Assembly: GCF_036206005.1 (NCBI RefSeq)
Contig: NZ_CP108143.1
Location: 6,539,501 to 6,603,500 of the forward strand
Source of the DNA: Streptomyces sp. NBC_00178
GTDB lineage: Bacteria; Actinomycetota; Actinomycetes; Streptomycetales; Streptomycetaceae
Direction: 5' to 3'
DNA: 64,000 nucleotides
Below, in pieces: positions 30,776 to 38,918 of the stretch. A program made the translations under genes and the position numbers. Position 1 is the stretch's first letter, and each line of letters starts with the position of its first letter. The notes beneath the pieces are model-generated. The model searched no databases. It was not told the origin of the DNA and worked only from the letters and a program-made list of their open reading frames with translations.

Positions 30776-31324
30776 CCCGAGCTCGTCATTGGCGACGGTG
30801 CCATGGGCCTGTGGCGGGCGCTCGCCGAGGTGTTCCCGGCAGCCAGGCCGCAAAGGTGCTGGGTTCACAAAGCCCGCAACGTCACCAACTGCCTGCCCAA
30901 GTCCGCGCAGCCCGCCGCGACGAAGGCGATGCGGGAGATCTGCAACGCCGAGGACCGCACCCACGCCGAGAAGGCGATCGAAGCCTTCGCGAAGACCTAC
31001 GGCGCCAAGTGGCCCAAGGCCGTCGCGAAGATCACCGAGGACCGGGACGGACTGCTCGCCTTCTACGATTTCCCCGCCGAGTACTGGATCCACCTGTGGA
31101 CCACCAACCCCATCGAGTCGACCTTCTCCACGGTCAAACTCCGCACCAAGGTCACCCGCGGCGCAGGCAGCCCGGCGGCCGCCCTCGCGATGGTGTTCAA
31201 GCTGGTCGAATCCGCTCAGGCGCGATGGCGCGCGATCACCGGAGCCCACCTGGTGTCCCTCGTCCGCGCCGGTGCACGATTCGAGAACGGCGTCCTGGTC
31301 GAGCGCCAGGAGCAGGCCGCCTGA
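30776..31324 (+). pseudogene. IS256-family transposase, 3' half only
   Basis: Begins in mid-protein at 'RDPELVIGDGAMGLW' (second catalytic Asp) and runs through 'RCWVHKARNVTNCLPKSAQP' to 'TTNPIESTFSTVKLRTKVTR' (catalytic Glu region) and the stop. About 200 of the usual 400 or so residues remain. The N-terminal DNA-binding part and first Asp are gone. It marks the left edge of the mobile-element-rich region. Confidence 0.85.
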
Positions 31325-31373
31325 CGCGAAAAGCAGGTGCACAGATCAGGTGCAACGATGCGACACTGCCTCT

Positions 31374-31568
31374 ATGGCCAGGCCAGAGCTCTCCGAACTC
31401 GACTATCTGCGGGAGATCGAACGGCTCGCCAGGGCAGTCACCTCCGCAGCAGCTGGCGAGCATTGGTACGCCGGCGACACCGAAGATGAGGGGCCGCTCC
31501 AACGCTGTATCAACGCTCTGGGAAGGGCCCTGCTGCACTACCACTTCCCCCTAAGGGCTGTCCCGTAA
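31374..31568 (+). CDS. Small protein, probably truncated by an IS end
   Basis: A 64-aa frame 'MARPELSELDYLREIERLAR' ... 'GPLQRCINALGRALLHYHF' whose last codons and stop (CTAAGGGCTGTCCCGTAA) are the terminal repeat of an IS5-type element. The natural C-terminus is therefore probably lost. Acidic helical protein, family not recognised. Confidence 0.45.
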   Translation: MARPELSELDYLREIERLARAVTSAAAGEHWYAGDTEDEGPLQRCINALGRALLHYHFPLRAVP

Positions 31569-31790
31569 ATGATCTCAGGCTGGGCATGGACGTGGCTGAT
31601 GGCCAGTCCGGCAAGGCGAGGTTGTGGAGGCGGGCGATGCCGAGCGTGGCGTGGTGGACGCCGGCACCCTGAGGCGGCAGTCGCGGAGAGTCTTCAAGGT
31701 CTTCATGCGGGCGAAGACGTGCTCGACGCGGGCGCGGACGTTTGTGGGACTTGTTGTGGGCCTGTTTCCAGTCGGGCAACTCTTCGCCTT
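31552..31790 (-). mobile_element. IS5-family element fragment (left end and transposase C-terminus)
   Basis: Begins with the terminal repeat TAAGGGCTGTCCCGTAA. The minus strand then encodes a frame-broken transposase tail ('LPDWKQAHNKSHK', 'GVHHATLGIARLHNLALPDW'), paralogous to the copy at 32554-33333. It ends abruptly near 31790 where unrelated plus-strand coding begins ('EIEGLKVSLAGAEDKLAQID', ending in TAG 31943-31945). Confidence 0.7.
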
Positions 31791-31937
31791 TCCAAGGCCG
31801 AGCGCGAGGCTGGCCCGGCGAGATCGAGGGACTCAAAGTCAGCCTCGCCGGCGCCGAGGATAAGCTCGCGCAGATCGACCGGAAGTCCCAGAAGGCCACC
31901 ATCAGCCTGGGCATGCCTACGACCAGGAGGGGGGACC

Positions 31938-32477
31938 TTGAGTAGCGACACACACCGAGAAGAGCCCGCCGGCGATCTGAGCACCTGGACGTTCGACCAG
32001 CTGCAGGCGTTCATCCATGATGCCTGCGGCCAGCAACTTGAGACGGCGCGCGTCGCCGCGCTGGGCCATGCTTACAACTCCAGCCATCCGCAGAAAGTCC
32101 GTCGCCAGTGGGCGAAACTGTCGTTGCTCGCGAGCCGACGCATGTTCGACCACGCCGACGGACGCGCTGCGCGCCTGGCTCAGCAGGAATTCATGCTCCG
32201 GATGTGGGTGATTGACCGTCTGGGCCCCGACGACACGGATACCGACTGGAGTCCCGAGGCGCTGGCGTGCGACACACTCGACGCATTGGCCTTCACGCCC
32301 CCACAGGCTGCTGGAATCGCCGAGAGCTGGCGCGACCTTCCCACCGAGCAGATCCGTGAACTGCGGCGACACAAGAACCTGACGGCTCACCTGGAAAGCC
32401 TGGTCGACTACCTGGCACCCGGCCCGGCCCGCGAGCAACTTCTCACCTGGACCGCAATCCGACTGCTCCTGCCTTGA
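31938..32477 (+). CDS. Uncharacterised 179-aa protein
   Basis: TTG start at 31938 overlaps the stop of a truncated upstream coiled-coil frame (its C-terminal residues 'QKATISLGMPTTRRGDLE') and has the strong site 'GGAGGGGGG'. The protein starts 'MSSDTHREEPAGDLSTWTFD' and is helical throughout, with 'FMLRMWVIDRLGPDDTDTDW' and 'LTAHLESLVDYLAPGPAREQ'. No family recognised. Codon use is normal for the genome. The coupling to a truncated upstream gene suggests the left part of a two-gene unit was removed by the IS fragment. Confidence 0.6.
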   Translation: MSSDTHREEPAGDLSTWTFDQLQAFIHDACGQQLETARVAALGHAYNSSHPQKVRRQWAKLSLLASRRMFDHADGRAARLAQQEFMLRMWVIDRLGPDDTDTDWSPEALACDTLDALAFTPPQAAGIAESWRDLPTEQIRELRRHKNLTAHLESLVDYLAPGPAREQLLTWTAIRLLLP

Positions 32478-32485
32478 CCAGCCCC

Positions 32486-33336
32486 CTTAAGGGCAGTCCG
32501 TAAATGATCTTTACTTGAGGCGGTTGCAGTTGATCGTGGGGACATCTGTCTCTCTACCCTGCGAGGCTGATGTTGTGTAGGCGGGCGATGCCGAGCATGG
32601 CGTGGTGGACGCCGTCACCCTTCAGTCGGCAGTCCCGCAGGATCGTCCACGTTTTCATCCGTGCGAACGTGTGCTCGACGCGGGCGCGCACCTGTTTGTG
32701 CGAGCGGTTGTGCTCCTGCTTCCACCCGGCCAGATCCTCGTCGGCCTGGCGTCTATGCGGCATCACGAGCCCAGTGCCCGGATAGCCGCCGTCGGCCAAT
32801 GTCGTGGTCTTGCCCACGGCGGACTGGGCCCCGGATTCCTCCCACGCCTTGCAGTCGTTACGGTTGCCCGGCAGCGGTCGGCCCACCACAACGACGAGCC
32901 GCGTATCAGCGTCGATAACGACCTGGTGGTTGGTGGAATACCGATAGTTCTTGGACTTTTCCGCGATCGTGTGGTCCCGGGTGGGCACCAAGGTGCCGTC
33001 CACGATGAGCACGGCATCCTTCGCGAAGCGCCGCCGAGGCTGGAGCGCCAGGAGCGGGCCCAGATGGTCGATGACCCGGTCAGCCGCCGACTTTGAGACC
33101 CCGAACAGCGGGCCAAGCTGGCGCAACGTCAAGTTCGTGCGCCAGTAGGACACGACGAGCAACACACGATCCTCCAGCGAGAGCTGCCAGGGCCGACCTC
33201 GGAGCGGCGCGTCGGCTCCCTCCCGGCGCAGCGCGGTCACCAACTTGCCGAGTGCTCGTGGCGTCAGCCCGGTGAATGGAGCTATCCAGGACGACTGCGA
33301 CGCCGTGATCACACCAACCATGCGGTAGATCATTTC
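32486..33336 (-). mobile_element. IS5-family (DDE_Tnp_4 type) insertion sequence, right terminal repeat displaced
   Basis: The left end is TTAAGGGCAGTCCGTAAATGATC, a variant of the TAAGGGCTGTCCCGTAA repeat seen at other places. At the other end the terminal repeat expected directly before the transposase start codon is absent; the sequence changes at about 33337. A matching inverted repeat appears only at 33804-33820, beyond a plus-strand gene. Confidence 0.7.
32554..33333 (-). CDS. IS5-family transposase
   Basis: A 259-aa transposase starting 'MIYRMVGVITASQSSWIAPF'. The N-terminal helix-turn-helix region is 'LRQLGPLFGVSKSAADRVID'. The DDE core has 'DAVLIVDGTLVPTRDHTIAE' (first Asp), 'TTTLADGGYPGTGLVMPHRR' (second Asp) and 'QVRARVEHTFARMKTWTILR' (Glu). 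It appears full length and intact. It is the best candidate to recognise the TAAGGGCTGTCCCGTAA ends present on the MITEs at 38.8 and 39.8 kb. Confidence 0.92.
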   Translation of the reverse strand: MIYRMVGVITASQSSWIAPFTGLTPRALGKLVTALRREGADAPLRGRPWQLSLEDRVLLVVSYWRTNLTLRQLGPLFGVSKSAADRVIDHLGPLLALQPRRRFAKDAVLIVDGTLVPTRDHTIAEKSKNYRYSTNHQVVIDADTRLVVVVGRPLPGNRNDCKAWEESGAQSAVGKTTTLADGGYPGTGLVMPHRRQADEDLAGWKQEHNRSHKQVRARVEHTFARMKTWTILRDCRLKGDGVHHAMLGIARLHNISLAG

Positions 33337-33394
33337 AGTTGCTGGCACGCCCCCCGCGACCGATCCTGAGCACCAGACAAACAAGGAGAACAGG

Positions 33395-33778
33395 ATGGGG
33401 CTCGTGCTCTTCCCAGGAGACGACGATGTGACCAGCCCGGACATCTCCTGGTCCTACACTGGATTCAACATGTTCCGGGAGTGGCTGGCCCAGGCTGAGG
33501 GGTTCACCCTCTCTGAGATGCACGGATTCCATGGAGACCGCCCGTGGAGCAGCGACTCCACACCGCTGACACCACTACTCGACCATCCAGATGACGATGG
33601 TCCGGACCTCACGCCCGCTCAATGCGCGGCCATGCTGCCCCGGCTGGAGGCCATCATCGATGAGCGGCATCACGATGGCAGCGACCCCGCTCTCGCACGA
33701 CGCATCGATGGCACCCGCCAACTGGTCACCGTCATGAAGTTCTGCCTGGACAGAGACGTTGAGATCATCTTCGGCTGA
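33395..33778 (+). CDS. Acidic 127-aa protein of unknown function, possible IS passenger
   Basis: ATG 33395 has the good site 'AAGGAGAACAGG'. The protein 'MGLVLFPGDDDVTSPDISWS' ... 'MFREWLAQAEGFTLSEMHGF' ... 'LDHPDDDGPDLTPAQCAAML' is strongly acidic and single-domain, recalling small immunity-type proteins, but I cannot name a family. It lies between the transposase start and an IS-type terminal repeat at 33804. Confidence 0.65.
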   Translation: MGLVLFPGDDDVTSPDISWSYTGFNMFREWLAQAEGFTLSEMHGFHGDRPWSSDSTPLTPLLDHPDDDGPDLTPAQCAAMLPRLEAIIDERHHDGSDPALARRIDGTRQLVTVMKFCLDRDVEIIFG

Positions 33779-33803
33779 TCACCAAACCGCGGGCGCCCAC
33801 AAC

Positions 33804-33820
33804 TTACGGGACAGCTCTTA
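33804..33820. repeat. IS5-type terminal inverted repeat
   Basis: TTACGGGACAGCTCTTA, the reverse complement of the TAAGGGCTGTCCCGTAA end with one mismatch. It could close an element beginning at 32486 or at 31552. Confidence 0.7.
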
Positions 33821-33871
33821 GACGGGTGCCTGGAGGAGGAAGCGTAGCGCCCGCAGGTTCCCCTCGCCGCC

Positions 33872-34195
33872 GTGGCCCTCATCCGGCCCGAGGCTATGCC
33901 TATCGGCACCGACGAAACCTACCCGCATGCCTGTGCTCGACTGGGAGTGGAAGCACGCCCCGAAGGATGGGCGTTGTGGGACACCTGGGTCGACGGCAAC
34001 GCGAAGGTCACCATGGTCGTCTCCGCCGTGGACACCACCGAGGGCCTCCTCACCAACTGGGCCAAGGGCAGAAATCTGCTCCCCGTCATGCCTCTGCCCT
34101 CCCAGATCGCCCAGGTCCACGCCGGCTGGACCGGTTGGGCGTCGATCTTTTCCCCCTACGGCAAGAGGAAACTCGGCCTCAACGGACAGCCGTGA
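33872..34195 (+). CDS. Uncharacterised protein, possibly 5'-truncated
   Basis: A 107-aa frame from GTG 33872 ('MALIRPEAMPIGTDETYPHA' ... 'LWDTWVDGNAKVTMVVSAVD' ... 'WTGWASIFSPYGKRKLGLNG'). An internal ATG at 33896 could be the start instead. No clear ribosome site. It directly follows the terminal repeat at 33820, so an upstream part may be missing. Family not recognised. Confidence 0.45.
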   Translation: MALIRPEAMPIGTDETYPHACARLGVEARPEGWALWDTWVDGNAKVTMVVSAVDTTEGLLTNWAKGRNLLPVMPLPSQIAQVHAGWTGWASIFSPYGKRKLGLNGQP

Positions 34196-35015
34196 TCCGC
34201 AGGTATTGACAATTACTCAGGTCGCGGTCAGCTCGGCGTGCTCGACGTAGTGGATCGTCTTGAAGACGGTGAACAGCGTGTCGTCGTAACGCTCCAGCTT
34301 GGGCCGCTGATGGTTGGCGCACCACGCGTCCCGCCCCCACACCCGGAGAGTGGTTCCGTCCTCGCCTGGCGACGGCATCCGATTCCTGGCAGACGGCACC
34401 ACGTCCTCACCGGACACCCTCATTGCTGCCCTGAATGCCTGGTGACGCCCTCTGGGGTGACTGAGGTGGCCGCGTGCCTGACTGAACGCCTTCACCATGC
34501 CGGCGCGCTGCCCGTTCGGCTCCTGCACGTGTCTGATATGCTTGACGGGTCAATTAAGTGTATTACCCCAGATCCTTCGAGAGAGGTGCTGTGTCGGTGG
34601 GCTACCCAGACCCTTCGCCTCACCGCACCAGTCACGGGGCTCAGGCCGCGGTCCGCGATTTTCGGCACCCAGAACTGCCGAATGCGCGCGCCGGCCGACG
34701 TCCTCTGCCGCATAGCGGTGCCCCACGCGGACTTCCGTTCACTACGTCGTCCAGAGACGTTGATCGCGAGTGAGATGGGATGACTTCGCGCGAACCCCAG
34801 CGATACGCCGACTATGTGACTGTGCGTCCATGCGGCGAATCACGGGCTTGCGGGCAAGGTGAACCCCGCCATGCCGTTCGCCGCAAGCCGACGTCCTGCC
34901 TCGAGTTCCGGCTCGTGGTCCGGAACGACGGCGGCTGTCCTACAAGCGGGTCCAGTCCGTCAAAGAGTCTTGGCTTTTCACTCTCCGAAGACCCAAACAT
35001 ACGGAAGAAGGTCGC
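34196..35015. other. Long region without a supported gene before the monooxygenase
   Basis: The minus strand at 34217-34528 encodes a possible C-terminal remnant ('CANHQRPKLERYDDTLFTVF'). The plus strand from about 34590 has a weak 60-residue frame. Neither has a recognisable family. The region contains a palindrome at 34542 and an AT-rich stretch to 34566, probably regulatory. Confidence 0.4.
34542..34553. promoter_or_regulatory. Palindrome TTGAC-GG-GTCAA
   Basis: A perfect 5-bp-arm palindrome inside an AT-rich stretch about 460 bases before the monooxygenase. It shares TGAC/GTCA half-sites, but not spacing, with the sites between the SDR and TetR genes at 44.8 kb. Confidence 0.35.
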
Positions 35016-36812
35016 ATGTCCCAGAAGATTGATGTCGATGTTCCGGTGCTGATCGTCGGTGGAGGTGGAGCCGGCCTCACGTCGTCGATCCTGCTGTCCC
35101 GACTCGGAATCCGCTCGCTGCTGGTCACCCGATACCCGGACACCACTACGCTTCCCCGGGGCCACTACCTGAATCAGCGATCCATGGAAATATTGGCTGA
35201 TATGGGCGTCGCTCCGGACATCAGGGCGAAGGCCACACCCTTGGAGAACATGAGAGGGGTCGCCTGGTACTCCGGACTCGCGGGCGGCGGTCCTGAGGAC
35301 GGCCACGGTCGTCTGCTGGGGTTCTTGGAGTCCCTTGGCGCGGGACACGCAGACCCGGATCACATCGCAGCCAGCCCCGAGGCAGGCGCGAACCTCTCCC
35401 TGCTGCACACGGAACCGATACTGCGGAAGCACGCCGAGAGCTATCCCGAGGCTGCGGTACGGTTCCACCACGAACTCGTCGGAACTGAACAGGACGCCCA
35501 CGGGGTCACTTCGACGATTCTGAATCGGAGCACGGGCGAGACGTACACTGTCCGCTCCGCCTATCTGCTCGGCGCAGACGCCGGACGCACCGTGGGTAAT
35601 CTTGTCGGTGCCAAGGTGGCGACGCATGAACGTATGCGGAAGCTGGTGAGTCTGTATCTTGCCATGGACCTTTCGCAGTATCTCCCCGGCGACGATTCCA
35701 TGATCACCTGGGTTTTCAACCCGGAGTTCCCCGAGCATCTGGAATACGGGGCGGTTCTCGTCCCCCAGGGGCCCACCCGATGGGGTCGGCACTCCGAGGA
35801 ATGGACGCTGGCCGTTTCCAGGCCGGACCTGGACGGTTCGGAGACCGAGAAGATGCTGCGCTGGGCGAGCGAGGCACTCGGCCTTCCGGATATCGAAGCC
35901 AAGGTTCTCGGAGTGAGTGAGTGGAACCTCGAGCTGTTCCTGCTCGACGACTTCCGTGTCGGCCGGACATTCCTGCTCGGCGATGCCGCACACCGCTTGC
36001 CCCCCGCAGGCGGCCTCGGCCTCAACGGTGCGATCCAGGACGCCTACAACCTCTGCTGGAAGATTGCAGCCGTACTGGACGGACGGGCCGACGACGGCTT
36101 GCTGGACACGTACTCCGCCGAGCGCCACCCCGTTGCACAGCACAACATCGAGACCGCGAGCAAGGCTGTCGGTAATCAGGACTCGATGGCCTCGGCACTG
36201 GGACTTTCGACCAGCGAGAGCGCTGAGGACAACTGGGCGGCGCTGAGCAAGTTCTGGGACGACGACCTTCCCGGTGCGGCCGAGCGTCGGCACCGTTTCA
36301 ACGAGTGGCTCGGGATGGCCACGCTGGAATTCAACCAGCACAACGTTGCCATGGGTTACTCCTACGACTCCGCAGCCATCGTCGGTGACGGAACCCCGCC
36401 GCCGGTATCACCCGACGAGATCCGTCTGTACCAGCCCAGCAGCAGGCCGGGCCATGCTCTGCCCCACGCTTGGGTCGAGCGCTCCAACGAGCGACTGGCC
36501 CTCCGCTCACTGATCCATGACGGACACTTCGCCCTCATCGCCGGAGAACAGGGCCAGGCTTGGGTCGAGGCGGCTGAAGACATCGCACGAACTCGGGGAA
36601 TCCCGTTGCGGAGCGCACGGGTGGGACTTGGCAAGGTCGACCTCATCGATATCCGGTTGGCGTGGAAGCGCAGCCGCACCATCTCTGCTGAGGGCGCTCT
36701 CCTGATCCGTCCCGACGGCTACATCGCCTTTCGTTCGATCAACGCCGACGACGACCCGCTTGCGTGTCTCACGGCCGCCTTCGACCAAATCCTCCCTCGC
36801 CCCAGCAGCTGA
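35016..36812 (+). CDS. FAD-dependent aromatic hydroxylase (PHBH/TfdB/RdmE-type monooxygenase)
   Basis: A 598-aa flavoprotein. 'VPVLIVGGGGAGLTSSILLS' is the FAD Rossmann loop, 'YLLGADAGRTVGNLVG' the DG-type motif (usual GADGGRS, here with Ala), and 'RTFLLGDAAHRLPPAGGLGL' with 'NGAIQDAYNLCWKIA' the second FAD motif near residue 321. The C-terminal thioredoxin-like domain is present. Family members hydroxylate phenols or polyketide aromatics with NAD(P)H and O2. ATG 35016 has 'GGAAGAAGG'. It stands alone between IS clusters and ends in a very strong hairpin, so it may be cargo of a transposable segment (catabolic, or antibiotic-inactivating like Rox/TetX). Confidence 0.93.
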   Translation: MSQKIDVDVPVLIVGGGGAGLTSSILLSRLGIRSLLVTRYPDTTTLPRGHYLNQRSMEILADMGVAPDIRAKATPLENMRGVAWYSGLAGGGPEDGHGRLLGFLESLGAGHADPDHIAASPEAGANLSLLHTEPILRKHAESYPEAAVRFHHELVGTEQDAHGVTSTILNRSTGETYTVRSAYLLGADAGRTVGNLVGAKVATHERMRKLVSLYLAMDLSQYLPGDDSMITWVFNPEFPEHLEYGAVLVPQGPTRWGRHSEEWTLAVSRPDLDGSETEKMLRWASEALGLPDIEAKVLGVSEWNLELFLLDDFRVGRTFLLGDAAHRLPPAGGLGLNGAIQDAYNLCWKIAAVLDGRADDGLLDTYSAERHPVAQHNIETASKAVGNQDSMASALGLSTSESAEDNWAALSKFWDDDLPGAAERRHRFNEWLGMATLEFNQHNVAMGYSYDSAAIVGDGTPPPVSPDEIRLYQPSSRPGHALPHAWVERSNERLALRSLIHDGHFALIAGEQGQAWVEAAEDIARTRGIPLRSARVGLGKVDLIDIRLAWKRSRTISAEGALLIRPDGYIAFRSINADDDPLACLTAAFDQILPRPSS

Positions 36813-36825
36813 CCCCGGGCCGTGT

Positions 36826-36880
36826 CCTCTGACGGTCCGGCCTCGCGTCGAGGCTGAACGCGAGGCCGGACCGTCAGAGG
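36826..36880. terminator. Perfect 22-bp stem hairpin after the monooxygenase
   Basis: Arms 36826-36847 and 36859-36880 are exact complements with an 11-base loop, 14 bases past the stop codon. The stem is longer than most Streptomyces terminators. Confidence 0.8.
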
Positions 36881-37057
36881 CGCCGTCATCGAAGCACTGC
36901 CAGAGGACGTGACCGAAGGGGTGGTCTGGGCCTCCAGAGCGCCCCGTTCATGGACATGGTGGTGGCTACGTTCCCAGCAGCCCGCTAGACCATTTCCGTG
37001 ACGGACGCGGCGGCTCGCGGGCCAGGGCGGGACATGGCGGTCGCGGAAGCCGAGCTA

Positions 37058-38752
37058 AGGGCTTGCAGATCATTAACACGTTGTTTTGATCTTGCTGTCC
37101 TCGCCGGTCTGTGCCTTGACACGGTCCTGAAGGGCGGCGAGGGCCGTGGGTGGGGTTGTCGCCGGTGGGGTGGTGATGCCGTGTGCCTCGAGCAGTCGCC
37201 GGTTCTTCAGGAGGGTGCGGTGCATCGCGGTGCGGCTGGAACCGAACAGTACGGCGAGGGGTTCCGCGGCCAGGGCGGCCCGTAGGTGGAGCACGGTGGC
37301 CAGGACCTGGTCGGCGAAGGCCAGCCGAGGTGGCCGACCGCGCCGGATATCCCCGTCCGGGGCCAGGGTCTCGGTGAGGTCGTTCAGTTGCCGGCGGGTC
37401 ATTCCGGTCAGTGCTGGATCGGAGAGCAAGACCTGGTCCCACTCCGGATCCGGCGTCTGCGGGGCCCGGGCCGCCGGGATTACGGGTGAGGGGTGGGGGT
37501 GCAGTGCATAGTTCCAGGCGCCCTGGAACGCGTGCCGGGTCAGCGGCAGGGCGGCCATTTCCACGTCTTTGATGCGGACTCCGGTCGGGTAGGTGTTGGT
37601 GTCGAGTTCGGCTCTCACACGCAGTCCGGTGCGGGTGGTGGTCGCGGCGATCGACTGCACGATGACTTCGTGGCTGGTCAGCGGGCGGCCGCCCCAGTTC
37701 ATGGTGATGTGCGAGAAGAGCCGGTGCTCGATCTTGTTCCACTTCGATGTGCCTGGTGGCAGGTGACACACGGTGATCGTCAGCCCTGTTTCAGCTGCGA
37801 GTTGGGCTAGCTCGAGCTTCCAGGACCGGGTGCGGTAGCCGTTGGATCCGCCAGCGTCGGCGGTGATCAGCAGCCGTGTCGCGCGCGGGTAGGCAGCCTG
37901 GCCCTGGCCGTGCCACCAGCGGCGGATCGATTCCACTGCGAACGCGGCGGTGTCGTGATCGGTGCCGACGTTGACCCAGCCGGTGTTCGCGGCCTGATCG
38001 TAGATGCCGTAGGGGACGGCTTTGCCCAGCTGGGGGTCGGGGAAGTCGTGGACGCTGTCCGGGACAGGCTCGCCGGCGGGACGCCACTGGCGGCCGCTGT
38101 TCTTGAAGTCGCCGACGAGCTCCTTCTTCTTGGTGTCCACGCTGATGACCGGCTGCCCGGCGTCCCGGTAGTTGCGGGCCTGCTCGTTGAGGTAGCGGAA
38201 CTGGGTTTCCCGGTCCGGATGTTGACTGCCCTCGAGCGTCTTCGCGTTGGCCTGAAGACTGAAGCCTTCCTCCCGCAGCAGGTCGCCCACGGTATCGGCG
38301 CTGATCCGGTGCCCGGCCCGGGCCAGCCCCGCCGCGAGCGTACGGGTCGATTTCACCGTCCACCGCAGCGGCGACATCGGGTCGCCTCTCTCGTCGGGCT
38401 CGACCAGCGCCAGCAGTGCCGGCCGCAGCCCCGGATCCAGATCGGCGACCCGCTTGCGTCCTCCGCCGGGACGTCGGACCCGCCCCAACGGCTCCTCTCC
38501 CGATTCCAACTCGAACACGCCATTGCGGACCGTCGTCTCGCTGACCTGGGCCGCCCGAGCGACAGCGCGGATGCCACCATGCCCCAGCAGTCGGGCCTCG
38601 GTTCCCATCAGCAGCCGTCGCTGCCGCTCGTCCAGATGTGGGAACAACACCGCGAACTTCGCGGAAAGTTGGTCACGGGTCTCATCCGGGATGCGCATAC
38701 CAGACCAACGAGCCCCAGGCCAGGAAGCAACACCTTGATGATCTGCAATCCC
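37058..38752 (-). mobile_element. ISAzo13-type insertion sequence
   Basis: Terminal repeats: left AGGGCTTGCAGATCATTAA, right (reverse complement) AGGGATTGCAGATCATCAA. A TA (or TAA) flanks each side at 37056 and 38753. One long transposase gene fills it. The right flank TA is also the left flank of the MITE at 38753. Confidence 0.85.
37073..38698 (-). CDS. ISAzo13-family transposase
   Basis: A 541-aa protein starting 'MRIPDETRDQLSAKFAVLFP'. It has an N-terminal winged-helix region ('GIRAVARAAQVSETTVRNGV'), 'PVISVDTKKKELVGDFKNSG' (first Asp), 'RLLITADAGGSNGYRTRSWK' (second Asp) and 'PPGTSKWNKIEHRLFSHITM' (Glu), the ISAzo13 DDE core. It looks intact and full length. The ATG at 38698 was chosen; the open frame continues upstream into the MITE and IS5 copy without homology. 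Confidence 0.93.
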   Translation of the reverse strand: MRIPDETRDQLSAKFAVLFPHLDERQRRLLMGTEARLLGHGGIRAVARAAQVSETTVRNGVFELESGEEPLGRVRRPGGGRKRVADLDPGLRPALLALVEPDERGDPMSPLRWTVKSTRTLAAGLARAGHRISADTVGDLLREEGFSLQANAKTLEGSQHPDRETQFRYLNEQARNYRDAGQPVISVDTKKKELVGDFKNSGRQWRPAGEPVPDSVHDFPDPQLGKAVPYGIYDQAANTGWVNVGTDHDTAAFAVESIRRWWHGQGQAAYPRATRLLITADAGGSNGYRTRSWKLELAQLAAETGLTITVCHLPPGTSKWNKIEHRLFSHITMNWGGRPLTSHEVIVQSIAATTTRTGLRVRAELDTNTYPTGVRIKDVEMAALPLTRHAFQGAWNYALHPHPSPVIPAARAPQTPDPEWDQVLLSDPALTGMTRRQLNDLTETLAPDGDIRRGRPPRLAFADQVLATVLHLRAALAAEPLAVLFGSSRTAMHRTLLKNRRLLEAHGITTPPATTPPTALAALQDRVKAQTGEDSKIKTTC

Positions 38753-38918
38753 TAAGGGCTGTCCCGTAATCCCCGGCGGGCGCGCGACGACAGCTACGGC
38801 GCCTCGCCGCGTTGTCGGAACGCCCGAATACACCCAGTATGCGGACGTCCCTCCGCCTTGCGATGCACCGCATCTGACGCCGCGCGCTGATCCACCAGGG
38901 ATTACGGGACAGCCCTTA
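38753..38918. repeat. 166-bp MITE, copy 1
   Basis: Begins TAAGGGCTGTCCCGTAAT and ends ATTACGGGACAGCCCTTA, perfect inverted ends of about 18 bp. The copy at 39776 differs at two interior positions. The ends equal those of the IS5-family copies at 31.5-33.8 kb, so it is a non-autonomous derivative probably moved by that transposase. No reliable gene inside. Confidence 0.88.

Noticed and set aside
38753..38918. Reading the MITE interior as part of long frames running out of the transposase genes
   Set aside because: The same 166-bp unit recurs with perfect inverted ends; the apparent coding is a by-product of its GC content.
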